This document shows, piece by piece, positions 55,560-63,776 of a stretch of DNA of 64,000 nucleotides. The notes beneath the pieces are model-generated. The model worked only from the letters and a program-made list of their open reading frames with translations. It searched no databases and had not been told where the DNA came from. This DNA comes from Sulfitobacter sp. M05 (GTDB lineage Bacteria; Pseudomonadota; Alphaproteobacteria; Rhodobacterales; Rhodobacteraceae), in assembly GCF_029285175.1 (NCBI RefSeq), contig NZ_JABEDH010000002.1, positions 992,001 to 1,056,000 on the forward strand, given 5' to 3'. Numbering within the stretch: position 1 is the first letter of the stretch; every line of letters starts with the position of its first letter. Made by a program: the position numbers and the translations under genes.

Positions 55560-55610
55560 GTGGGTTTCACCCACCTTACAACAAAAACCGTAGGGTGGGC
55601 GCATTCCACC
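55560..55610. repeat. small palindromic intergenic repeat between the two permease genes
   Basis: GTGGGT-TTC-ACCCAC (55560-55574) is followed by CCCACCTTAC (55570-55579) and GTAGGGTGGG (55590-55599), which pair with each other apart from one T:G, and by GGTGG/CCACC (55594-55610). These nested motifs fit in a 79-bp gap inside an operon. They look like a dispersed GTAGGGTGGG-type repeat. Confidence 0.6.
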
Positions 55611-55625
55611 ACATTGGAGGCGTAA

Positions 55626-56738
55626 ATGTTCTACCGTGAAGCAGGCGATTTCAACACGTCCTACGCCGAGGACCAGCAGACCTTTCCGATCAAATTTGAC
55701 CGGTATCGCTATTACGTGGTGTTGTTCATCGCGATTGTGATCATCCCGTTTGTGATCAATGACTATTGGGCCAACTCTTTGTTGTTGCCCTTCCTGATCT
55801 ACGCCATTGCGGCGCTGGGGTTGAACATCCTGGTCGGGTATTGCGGGCAGGTCAGCCTTGGTACCGGCGGGTTTATGGCGGTGGGGGCCTATTCCTGCTA
55901 CAAGTTCATGACCGGCGTGGATATCTGGTGGGGCGGTGAACTGCTGTTCCGTTTGCCAGAGTTCAACATCTTTTTCAGCATCATCATGGGCGGTGTCATG
56001 ACCGCGATCGTGGGTGTGTTGTTCGGTTTGCCGTCCTTGCGGATCAAAGGGTTTTACCTTGCCGTGGCGACACTGGCGGCGCAGTTCTTCCTTGTATGGC
56101 TGTTCAACCGTGTGGCTTGGTTTTACAACTATTCCGCGTCGGGCCAGATTTCTGCGCCAGAGCGTGAACTGTTCGGGGTATTGATCACCGGACCCAGCAC
56201 CCCGGCATGGGCGACCTACCTGTTCTGTCTGTTCTTCACGGTTGTCTGTGCGATTGTGGCGCGCAACATGACCCGCGGTGCGGCAGGGCGTAAATGGATG
56301 GCCATCCGCGACATGGACATCGCTGCCGAGATCATCGGGGTGAACCCGCTGCGCGCCAAGCTGACGGCCTTTGCGGTATCCTCGTTTTTTATCGGGATTT
56401 CGGGTGCCTTGTTCTTTGCGGTCTATCTGGGCGCGGTCGAAGTTGGCGAAGCCTTTAGCATCACAAAATCGTTTCTGGTGTTGTTCATGATTATCATCGG
56501 CGGCTTGGGCAGCATCTTTGGCTCTTTTGCCGGGGCGGCGTTCCTTGTGGTCCTGCCGGTTGCCCTTAAGATTGTCGGCGTTGACTGGTTCGGCTGGCCG
56601 ACGGACATCGTGGCGCATTTGCAGTTGGTTGTTGTGGGCGGGTTGATTGTAATCTTCCTGATTGCCGAACCGCACGGGATTGCCCAGCTGTGGCGTGTTG
56701 CAAAAGAGAAGTTGAGATTGTGGCCGTTCCCCCACTAG
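55626..56738 (+). CDS. Liv-type ABC transporter permease (LivM-like)
   Basis: A 370-residue second permease. The LivM pattern is clear: IAALGLNILVGYCGQVSLGT then GGFMAVGAYSCYKF, PSLRIKGFYLAVATLAAQFF and the cytoplasmic loop GRKWMAIRDMDIAAEIIGVN. The end LIVIFLIAEPHGIAQLWRVA is the family terminus. GGAGG precedes the ATG at 55626. With LivH it forms the membrane channel of the importer. Confidence 0.94.
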   Translation: MFYREAGDFNTSYAEDQQTFPIKFDRYRYYVVLFIAIVIIPFVINDYWANSLLLPFLIYAIAALGLNILVGYCGQVSLGTGGFMAVGAYSCYKFMTGVDIWWGGELLFRLPEFNIFFSIIMGGVMTAIVGVLFGLPSLRIKGFYLAVATLAAQFFLVWLFNRVAWFYNYSASGQISAPERELFGVLITGPSTPAWATYLFCLFFTVVCAIVARNMTRGAAGRKWMAIRDMDIAAEIIGVNPLRAKLTAFAVSSFFIGISGALFFAVYLGAVEVGEAFSITKSFLVLFMIIIGGLGSIFGSFAGAAFLVVLPVALKIVGVDWFGWPTDIVAHLQLVVVGGLIVIFLIAEPHGIAQLWRVAKEKLRLWPFPH

Positions 56739-56810
56739 GGGCGCCACGTGAAGAACGCGGGATGAACCCGCGAGACGACAATCGGATAATATCCAAGGGA
56801 GGAAACACCG

Positions 56811-58094
56811 ATGAAATATAAACTAGGTACAATGGCCGTGGCCACGATGATGGCGGCAAGCCCTGTCATGGCTGACCTTGTGTTCCCGTCACTGAGCTAT
56901 CGCACGGGTCCTTATGCGGCGGGTGGTATCCCGTTCGCGGATGGCTATGCGGATTACTTCACCATGTTGAATGCCCGCGACGGCGGCATCGGTGGCGTAA
57001 TGACCAAGGTTCTGGAATGCGAAACCGGTTATAACACCGAAAAGGGTGTTGAGTGTTATGAAAGCACCAAAGGCGAAGGTTCGCTGGTGTATCAACCGCT
57101 GTCCACCGGCATCACCTACCAGTTGATCCCCAAGACAACAGCCGACAACATTCCGATGCACACAATGGGCTATGGCCGGACATCCGCCGCAAATGGCGAT
57201 GTGTTCAGCCACACGTTCAACTATCCTGCGAACTACTGGAACGGTGCCTCTGGTGCGGTTAACTATCTCTTGAACGAGAATGGCGGTTCACTTGAAGGCA
57301 AGAAAATTGCGCTGGTTTACCACAACTCTGCATACGGCAAAGAGCCGATCCGCACCCTGACTGAGCTGTCCAAAAAGCATGGCTTTGAGTTCAAGGAAGT
57401 GCCAGTTGACCACCCCGGTCAGGAGCAGAAATCGCAGTGGTTGCAGATCCGTCGCGACAAGCCTGACTATGTGATCATGTACGGCTGGGGCGTGATGAAC
57501 CAGGTTGCGGTTCAGGAAGCCGCGAACATCCGTTTCCCGATGGAGAACTTTATCGGCATCTGGTGGTCCGGTTCTGAAAACGACGTGCTGGCAGCGGGTG
57601 ACGCGGCCAACGGGTACAAAGCGTTGACGTTCCACGGCGTGGGCGACGATTTCCCCGTATTCGACGACATCAAAAAACACGTAGTTGATGCGGGCAATGC
57701 GGCCGGTGCTGGCGACCAGATCGGTACAGTTCTGTACAACCGTGGTCTTTATGCGGCGATGCTGGCGGCGGAAGCTGTGAAAACGGCGCAGGAAATCCAC
57801 GGTGTTGCAGACATCACAGCGGCGCAAATGCGTGACGGGATGGAAGCCCTGTCGATCACCGAAGAAAAGATGGCGGCCCTTGGTCTGCCGAACTTTGGTC
57901 CGTCCTTTGACGTGTCCTGTGCCAACCACGGTGGCGAAGGCTATGTCGGTGTGACCCAGTGGGATGCATCCGCCAAATCATGGTCGCTGATCTCTGACTT
58001 CGCGCCATCCGACATGGATGTGATCGGGGCGTTGGTTGCAGAAGACTCAGCAGCCTATGCCGCTGAAAACAACATCGAAAGCAGCTGTAAATAA
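56811..58094 (+). CDS. Liv-type periplasmic substrate-binding protein
   Basis: A 427-residue binding protein with a signal peptide (MKYKLGTMAVATMMAASPVMA). The type I periplasmic-binding fold shows YRTGPYAAGGIPFADGYADY in the first lobe and KIALVYHNSAYGKEPIRTLT as the hinge-following helix. It is about 60 residues longer than LivJ/LivK, and the sequence before GGIGGVMTKVLECETGY is unlike amino-acid binders, so the ligand may be something other than leucine, such as an aromatic or alicyclic acid. GGGAGG precedes the ATG. A hairpin follows and probably protects its mRNA. Confidence 0.93.
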   Translation: MKYKLGTMAVATMMAASPVMADLVFPSLSYRTGPYAAGGIPFADGYADYFTMLNARDGGIGGVMTKVLECETGYNTEKGVECYESTKGEGSLVYQPLSTGITYQLIPKTTADNIPMHTMGYGRTSAANGDVFSHTFNYPANYWNGASGAVNYLLNENGGSLEGKKIALVYHNSAYGKEPIRTLTELSKKHGFEFKEVPVDHPGQEQKSQWLQIRRDKPDYVIMYGWGVMNQVAVQEAANIRFPMENFIGIWWSGSENDVLAAGDAANGYKALTFHGVGDDFPVFDDIKKHVVDAGNAAGAGDQIGTVLYNRGLYAAMLAAEAVKTAQEIHGVADITAAQMRDGMEALSITEEKMAALGLPNFGPSFDVSCANHGGEGYVGVTQWDASAKSWSLISDFAPSDMDVIGALVAEDSAAYAAENNIESSCK

Positions 58095-58102
58095 GTTGCA
58101 CT

Positions 58103-58142
58103 CCCCTGTCCCGTGCGCCACGTGCGGGGCGGGGGTTCTTTT
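58103..58142 (+). terminator. partial terminator or mRNA-stabilising hairpin after the binding-protein gene
   Basis: The 15-base arms 58103-58117 and 58121-58135 pair fully with a few G:U pairs around CCA, followed by TTCTTTTG. Placed inside the operon directly after the binding-protein gene, it should raise that transcript over the downstream ATPase and ligase. Confidence 0.75.
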
Positions 58143-58164
58143 GAATTTTTGAGAGGTTTGCCCC

Positions 58165-59001
58165 ATGCTGGATGACGCAAAAGCCGCCGCCACACAGGTA
58201 GAGAACGTGTTGGAGGTCAACAATATCGAAGTGATCTACAACCACGTGATCCTTGTGTTGAAGGGCGTCAGCCTGAATGTGCCCAAGGGCGGGATCACCG
58301 CCTTGCTGGGCGGTAACGGCGCGGGCAAGACCACGACGCTCAAGGCGATTTCCGGTCTGCTGGCCAGTGAACGCGGCGAAGTGACCAAGGGCTCGATCAA
58401 ATATCGCGGTCTGGACATTGCCTATGCCGACCCTGCCGAGACCGTGAAAAAAGGTGTCGTGCAAGTGATGGAAGGCCGTCACTGTTTCGAACACCTGACG
58501 ATTGAAGAGAACCTGATGACCGGGGCCTATACCCGTTCGGACGGCAAAGGTGCCATCGCCGCAGATCTGGAAATGGTGTATAATTATTTCCCGCGTTTGC
58601 GCGAACGGCGTAAATCGCAGGCCGGCTATACCTCGGGTGGTGAACAGCAGATGTGTGCGGTTGGCCGCGCCTTGATGTCCAAGCCTGAGACGATCCTGCT
58701 GGACGAGCCGTCCATGGGCCTGGCCCCGCAGCTGGTTGAGCAGATTTTTAACATCGTGAAAGAGATCAACGAAAAGGAAGGGGTGACCTTCCTTCTGGCC
58801 GAACAGAATACCAATGTTGCCCTGCGTTTTGCGCATTACGGTTACATTCTGGAATCCGGTCGGGTTGTGATGGATGGTCCCGCTGCGGACCTGCGCGAAA
58901 ACAAAGATGTTAAAGAGTTCTATCTGGGCATGTCGGATGAGGGCCGCAAAAGCTTTCGCGATGTCCGGTCCTATCGCCGCCGCAAACGCTGGTTGTCCTG
59001 A
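58165..59001 (+). CDS. Liv-type ABC transporter ATPase (LivF-like)
   Basis: A 278-residue ATPase. Walker A is LLGGNGAGKTTTLKAISG, the signature is YTSGGEQQMCAVGRALM, and Walker B is TILLDEPSMGLAPQLVEQI. The tail YLGMSDEGRKSFRDVRSYRR is longer and more basic than in LivF proper. It begins 70 bp after the binding-protein stop, past the hairpin. Together with the LivG-like ATPase it completes the five-part importer. Confidence 0.94.
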   Translation: MLDDAKAAATQVENVLEVNNIEVIYNHVILVLKGVSLNVPKGGITALLGGNGAGKTTTLKAISGLLASERGEVTKGSIKYRGLDIAYADPAETVKKGVVQVMEGRHCFEHLTIEENLMTGAYTRSDGKGAIAADLEMVYNYFPRLRERRKSQAGYTSGGEQQMCAVGRALMSKPETILLDEPSMGLAPQLVEQIFNIVKEINEKEGVTFLLAEQNTNVALRFAHYGYILESGRVVMDGPAADLRENKDVKEFYLGMSDEGRKSFRDVRSYRRRKRWLS

Positions 59002-59083
59002 CGCCACGCAGGGGCCAACGCCCTATCTACATTTTGCAGCGCCCGAAAGGTGGGCGTCTTGTCCACCCTGATGGGGAAAAGCC

Positions 59084-60262
59084 ATGGCTGACACATATTT
59101 TGACGATCTGGAAACCCGCAGCGCGGATGCCCGCGAGGCTGCGCAATTGGCCGCCTTGCAAGAACAGCTGGTGCGCACCAATGTTAACGAAACACTGAGC
59201 AGTCTGGCCGATCTGGCCAAGTTGCCGGTGCTGCGTAAATCCGACCTAACCGAAGCGCAGAAGGCCAAGCCGCCGTTCGGCGGGATCAATGTCCAGAACA
59301 TCACCCATGTGTTCCAGTCACCCGGCCCGATTTATGAGCCCGGTGGCTCTGGCGGGGATTGGTTTCGTATGGGGCGTTTTTTACATGCCGCTGGTCTGGG
59401 TGCGGATGATATTGTGCAGAACTGTTTCGGCTATCATTTGACCCCGGCGGGCCACATGTTTGAAAGTGGCGCGCGTGCGGTTGGTGCCAAGGTGCTGCCT
59501 GCTGGTGTGGGGCAGACGGAATTGCAGGTCACAGCCGCGCGGGATGTGGGGACGACGGCCTATGCGGGCACGCCCGATTACCTCAAGATCATTCTGGAAA
59601 AAGCGGACGAGATGGGGGTGACCCTGAACATCACCAAGGCTGCTGTTGGCGGTGGTGCGTTGTTCCCGTCGCTGCGCCAGTATTACATTGATCGCGGGAT
59701 TTCCTGCCTGCAATGTTACGCTACTGCGGATGTCGGCAACATCGCCTACGAGAGTGCGGCAATGGAAGGGATGATTCTGGACGAGGGGGTGATTGTCGAG
59801 ATCGTCACACCGGGCACCGGCACCCCTGTGGCAGAGGGCGAAGTGGGTGAGGTTGTGGTGACAACCCTGAATCCTGATTACCCGTTGATCCGTTTCGCGA
59901 CCGGTGATTTGTCGGCCTTTATGACCGGCCCGTCGCCCTGTGGCCGTAGTAACCGGCGCATTAAAGGCTGGATGGGCCGCGCTGATCAGACAACCAAGAT
60001 CAAGGGCATGTTTGTGCGCCCTGAACAGGTGGCCGCCCTTGTCGCGCATCATGACGAGATCACCAAGGCCCGTGTTGTCGCCAGCCGCACAGGTGAACAG
60101 GACGTAATGACCGTTCACATCGAAAGCCCGCAAGATGATGCAAAGGCCTACGGACAGTCGGTGGCGCAACTGCTCAAGCTGAAAGGGCAGGTTGTAGTCG
60201 TCGCGCCGGGCACTTTGCCAAAAGACGGATTGGTGATCGAGGATCAGCGCAGCTATGACTAA
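59084..60262 (+). CDS. phenylacetate-CoA-ligase-like AMP-forming ligase (PaaK type)
   Basis: A 392-residue adenylate-forming ligase of the PaaK group. TYFDDLETRSADAREAAQLA and LPVLRKSDLTEAQKAKPPFG are the PaaK N-terminal pattern. The usual SSGTTG loop is changed to PGPIYEPGGSGGDWFRMGRF. CYATADVGNIAYES matches the adenine-pocket region, and GWMGRADQTTKIKGMFVRPE the hinge. GGGGAAAAG precedes the ATG. As the last gene of the Liv operon it suggests an aryl or related acid as cargo. The odd P-loop makes the assignment of activity less certain. Confidence 0.87.
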   Translation: MADTYFDDLETRSADAREAAQLAALQEQLVRTNVNETLSSLADLAKLPVLRKSDLTEAQKAKPPFGGINVQNITHVFQSPGPIYEPGGSGGDWFRMGRFLHAAGLGADDIVQNCFGYHLTPAGHMFESGARAVGAKVLPAGVGQTELQVTAARDVGTTAYAGTPDYLKIILEKADEMGVTLNITKAAVGGGALFPSLRQYYIDRGISCLQCYATADVGNIAYESAAMEGMILDEGVIVEIVTPGTGTPVAEGEVGEVVVTTLNPDYPLIRFATGDLSAFMTGPSPCGRSNRRIKGWMGRADQTTKIKGMFVRPEQVAALVAHHDEITKARVVASRTGEQDVMTVHIESPQDDAKAYGQSVAQLLKLKGQVVVVAPGTLPKDGLVIEDQRSYD

Positions 60263-60373
60263 GGCTATTCGAGGTTGACCTGACACCTCACGCGTCCCTT
60301 TCCAGGTTCGTTCAGAAGGATGGGGCGTGAAAAAGGGGGCAAGTCTTCCTTGAAACGCAATCGAGTCCTGGGT

Positions 60374-60910
60374 CTAGCTTTGCAGTTGCTTGATGTTGTC
60401 CAGTGACAGCCGATCAATCCCATTTGCATAGTTTTTGGCGTTCAAATGGTAAAAGGCCGCGTTCCGCAGGTTCGCGGCCGCATTGTCGACAGTCTTGATC
60501 AGCTTGGCCGGGCTGCCGGCAATGATCGAATTCTTCGGGAAAACCGACCCTTCCGTCACGATCGAATGGCCCGCGACAATGGAATTACTGCCGATCTTGG
60601 CACCGTCCATAATGGTTGCGCCAATCCCGATCAGCACCCTGTCGCCGATTTCACACCCATGCAGAACAACGCGGTGGGTAATGGAGCAGTCATCGCCGAC
60701 AATGGTTGGCGTCGCAAAACCAACGTGGATCATAACGTGGTCTTGGATATTGGTCCGCTCGCCGATCACAATTTCATGCATTTCCGCACGTGTCACAACA
60801 TAGGGCCAGATTGACGACCCGGCACCAACAGTGACTTTTCCGTATAGAAGAGCGGTATCGTGCACCAAGGCTGGTTCGTTCAAAGTAACGTCGGCACCAA
60901 TATGTGGCAT
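60374..60910 (-). CDS. gamma-carbonic-anhydrase/PaaY-like left-handed beta-helix protein
   Basis: A 178-residue hexapeptide-repeat protein. The left-handed beta helix covers about residues 10-150 (LYGKVTVGAGSSIWPYVVTR, IGIGATIMDGAKIGSNSIVA), with histidines in NIQDHVMIHVG and CSITHRVVLHGCEIG at the positions that bind zinc in gamma-class anhydrases. PaaY-type thioesterases and CaiE share this fold. The start at 60910 follows GGGAGAAG; upstream in-frame codons have no family match. It is convergent with the PaaK-like gene and may work with it. Confidence 0.88.
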   Translation of the reverse strand: MPHIGADVTLNEPALVHDTALLYGKVTVGAGSSIWPYVVTRAEMHEIVIGERTNIQDHVMIHVGFATPTIVGDDCSITHRVVLHGCEIGDRVLIGIGATIMDGAKIGSNSIVAGHSIVTEGSVFPKNSIIAGSPAKLIKTVDNAAANLRNAAFYHLNAKNYANGIDRLSLDNIKQLQS

Positions 60911-61081
60911 GTGTCTTCTCCCGTTTTCCAAACCTAGGGCCGATCCTTCAAAAAACGGTAGTCTTTCGTTACGTAAGAGCGCGCGTCTGACCTCAATGTC
61001 GATGGGGTAGGAGGTTGGGTTCCGGACCATTGGCCAGGGGCGGAGGGCGCGCGCGCAGTTGGAGACCCGCGCCCTCTTTGA

Positions 61082-61279
61082 TCAACGGCTGTCGTTGTCG
61101 GTGCTGACATAGGTGCCGTCATGCACCTTGCGTTCGCGTTCTGATATGTTGCGGGAACTTAGGGCAACCGGGGCTTCACTCTGGGCGAGGGCGGCGGTGT
61201 CTGTTGGGTGCCCGCTTTGAGCTGCGAAGCCGGTGCTGGCGGCGAGGGCGATGGCGGTTGTTGCGAAGATCAGTTTCAT
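61082..61279 (-). CDS. small exported protein of unknown function
   Basis: A 65-residue protein with a signal peptide (MKLIFATTAIALAASTGFAA), leaving a mature peptide of about 45 residues that is polar and without cysteines (SSRNISERERKVHDGTYVST). AGGAAAATG precedes the start. The mature part resembles short intrinsically disordered periplasmic peptides, with no known family. It stands alone between the gamma-anhydrase-like gene and the iron permease gene. Confidence 0.65.
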   Translation of the reverse strand: MKLIFATTAIALAASTGFAAQSGHPTDTAALAQSEAPVALSSRNISERERKVHDGTYVSTDNDSR

Positions 61280-61450
61280 CTCATTTTCCTTTCTGGGATG
61301 TTTCAGGCGGGTGATGTGCCGCGCTGTGTCATGACCTCAACTTGGGGCCTTGCCAGCGTTATCGCAAAACACATGTCTTCAATGACCTGTGTGGTCTGCG
61401 TGATCTGCGCCGCCTCTGGTAATCCTGACTGAAATCATCGAAATAGAGGT

Positions 61451-63115
61451 ATGACCTCTGTGACCGACCCAGAACAGCGCCCGATGAAACCCCGCGACGG
61501 GCTGCGCGGGCTGTCCCTGATTGCCATTCTTGCGGCGGTGGTCTGTGCCTTGCCGATGGTTGCTGTGGGGCTGGCCGCCTTTGGCGGGGGCACGGAAACG
61601 GTGCGCCATCTGGTTGATACGGTATTGGGGGAATACACCCGCACCACGCTGGCGCTGGTTTTACTGGTGTCTTTGGGGACGTTTTGTATCGGTGTCGGGG
61701 CGGCGTGGCTGGTTACGATGACACGGTTTACCGGGGTGCGCGTGTTGGAGATTGCATTGGTACTGCCGCTGGCCTTTCCGGCCTACGTGCTGGCCTATGC
61801 TTATACCAATGTTTTTGACCACCCCGGGATTGTGCAGACAACACTGCGCGATGTGATGGGGTGGGGACCGCGAGATTACTGGTTTCCAGACATCAGATCA
61901 CTGGGCGGCGCGGCCCTTATGCTCACGCTGGTGTTGTATCCTTATGTTTATCTGTTGGCGCGGGCTGCGTTCCTGCAACAAAGCGGTACAACATTTCTGG
62001 CAGCGCGGGCCCTTGGGTCAAGCCCGTGGGCCGCGTTTTTCAAAGTCAGCCTGCCACTGGCCCGTCCCGCGATTGCGGCGGGTGTTTTGCTGGCGGTGAT
62101 GGAAACAATCGCGGATTTTGGCACGGTGGCCTATTTCGGTGTACAGACCTTTGCCACCGGCATCTATACCGCGTGGTTCTCGTTGTTTGACCGAACGGGG
62201 GCGGCGCAACTGGCCCTGTGTTTGCTGAGTTTCGCCCTGCTGTTGGCGATGCTGGAGCGGATGCAACGGGGGCGTGCCAAGTACCACGATCCGGCGCGAC
62301 AGGCACAACAAATGGCACCGATCGAATTGACTGGCTGGCCGGCGCTTTGTGCGCAGGTGCTATGCGGTGTGCCGGTGCTGTTCGGGGCGGTATTACCGAT
62401 ATTTGTGCTGTTCAGCATGGGGTTGGGATCAGAGCAGAACCTGCTCAGCCCGCGTTACCTTGGATTCATTCGCAATTCGTTGACGCTGGCGGCGGTCGCG
62501 GCAATTGTGACGGTGGCCGCGGCGATTGCTGTCGGGTTTTTCCAGCGGCTGAGGCCGGGACGTGTGTCGCGCAGTACCGGTTATGTTGCGCGTTTGGGCT
62601 ATGCGGTGCCGGGCGGGGTGATCGCTGTGGGGTTGATGGTGCCCTTTGCGATGTTTGACAATGCGCTGGATGCCTGGATGCGCGCCACATTTGACATCTC
62701 GACCGGGCTGCTGGTCACCGGTTCAATATGGTTGCTGGTTGCGGCCTATATGGTGCGGTTTCTGGCGGCGGCACTGGGGGCTTATGAGGGCGGACAGGCG
62801 ATGGTGCATGTCAATATGGATGCCGCCGCCCGTTCGCTTGGGCAGACGCCGGTAGGTACATTGCGCCGCGTGCATTTGCCGATACTTGCGCCGTCTTTGC
62901 TGACCGCGCTGTTGATCGTCTTTGTCGACGTGATGAAGGAACTGCCCGCGACGTTGATCATGAGGCCGTTCAACTTTGACACATTGGCCGTGCAGGCTTA
63001 CCGGCTGGCAAGCGATGAACGGCTGGACGGGGCAGCCGTGCCATCACTGGTGATCGTGGCCATGGGGTTGCTGCCGGTGATCTTGATTTGCCGTCAGGTG
63101 GGACGCCGTCGATAG
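61451..63115 (+). CDS. iron(III) ABC transporter permease (FbpB/SfuB type)
   Basis: A 554-residue fused double permease with about 12 hydrophobic segments. Both halves carry the EAA-type loop: AARALGSSPWAAFFKVSLPLARPAIAAG (first, given in part here as AARALGSSPWAAFFKVSL) and AARSLGQTPVGTLRRVHLPI (second). The end VDVMKELPATLIMRPFNFDT is the FbpB signature. The fbpA binding protein and fbpC ATPase are not adjacent in this window. The start at 61451 has GAGGT upstream; an ATG at 61484 is an alternative. The region 61280-61450 may hold a promoter, but no clear iron-regulator box was seen. Confidence 0.9.
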   Translation: MTSVTDPEQRPMKPRDGLRGLSLIAILAAVVCALPMVAVGLAAFGGGTETVRHLVDTVLGEYTRTTLALVLLVSLGTFCIGVGAAWLVTMTRFTGVRVLEIALVLPLAFPAYVLAYAYTNVFDHPGIVQTTLRDVMGWGPRDYWFPDIRSLGGAALMLTLVLYPYVYLLARAAFLQQSGTTFLAARALGSSPWAAFFKVSLPLARPAIAAGVLLAVMETIADFGTVAYFGVQTFATGIYTAWFSLFDRTGAAQLALCLLSFALLLAMLERMQRGRAKYHDPARQAQQMAPIELTGWPALCAQVLCGVPVLFGAVLPIFVLFSMGLGSEQNLLSPRYLGFIRNSLTLAAVAAIVTVAAAIAVGFFQRLRPGRVSRSTGYVARLGYAVPGGVIAVGLMVPFAMFDNALDAWMRATFDISTGLLVTGSIWLLVAAYMVRFLAAALGAYEGGQAMVHVNMDAAARSLGQTPVGTLRRVHLPILAPSLLTALLIVFVDVMKELPATLIMRPFNFDTLAVQAYRLASDERLDGAAVPSLVIVAMGLLPVILICRQVGRRR

Positions 63116-63124
63116 GTGCGGCGA

Positions 63125-63739
63125 TCAGGCCTGTGCGGCGGTACGCTGTTGCCATGTCGCGCGCTCTACCACCCAGCTTTGCCAGGTGCCATCCTTGCCG
63201 TTCAACCGCAGCGCCCCTTCACTGACACGTGTTGCGCCCAGTTTGGCGGTGGCCCGTTGCGAGCGGATGTTGCCCGGATCAATATGCAGCCAGACACGAT
63301 CCACTTGGGCGAAAGCATGGCCAAGCATGAGCGATTTCATCTCAAGGTTACTGGCACCGCCCCACCAGTCACGGCCCAGAAACGTAAAGCCGATAGAGAT
63401 GCCACCGTCCTGTTGCGGGGGCGTGTAATAACGGGAACAGCCGATCACCCGACCTGTAGTGATAAGGGTGGCGGCCAGTGTGGATTGGCTGTCTAGCAGC
63501 ATGTCGAAATAGGGGGTGAATACCGTCCGCTGATGACGATCCTTGGCGGGGTGGCCGGCCCAGACTGCGGGATCTTTGGCCACGTCATAAAGCGGGTCAA
63601 GGTCATCACCATGCAGGGGGCGCATGTGCAGGGTTGCGCCGGTGAGGGTTGGTTGTGGATCAAAAGCGGGGTGCATCACGTCATCCATGAAAAAGGGGCA
63701 CACCATTTGCGGCGCACCCCTGACACTGAAACGCGACAT
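63125..63739 (-). CDS. GNAT family N-acetyltransferase (RimJ/RimL type)
   Basis: A protein of up to 204 residues. LHMRPLHGDDLDPLYDVAKD is the RimJ/RimL-type start and NIRSQRATAKLGATRVSEGA the C-terminal CoA-binding motif; IGFTFLGRDWWGGASNLEMK lies between. Several in-frame ATGs (63739, 63688, 63676) are possible; the shorter ones start closer to the conserved domain, so the true length is about 180-204 residues. The gene is convergent with the iron permease (9 bp apart). The substrate is unknown. Confidence 0.85.
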   Translation of the reverse strand: MSRFSVRGAPQMVCPFFMDDVMHPAFDPQPTLTGATLHMRPLHGDDLDPLYDVAKDPAVWAGHPAKDRHQRTVFTPYFDMLLDSQSTLAATLITTGRVIGCSRYYTPPQQDGGISIGFTFLGRDWWGGASNLEMKSLMLGHAFAQVDRVWLHIDPGNIRSQRATAKLGATRVSEGALRLNGKDGTWQSWVVERATWQQRTAAQA

Positions 63740-63776
63740 ACGCCCCGTCTATTGTTTTTTGTACCATTACGCCGGT

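Noticed and set aside
55530-56747. 405-residue frame antisense to the LivM gene
   Set aside because: Same reasoning; no domain recognisable.
61280-61450. Iron-regulator (Fur/RirA) box before the permease gene
   Set aside because: TGACTGAAATCA near 61425 was considered, but the half-site spacing does not fit the motifs I know.
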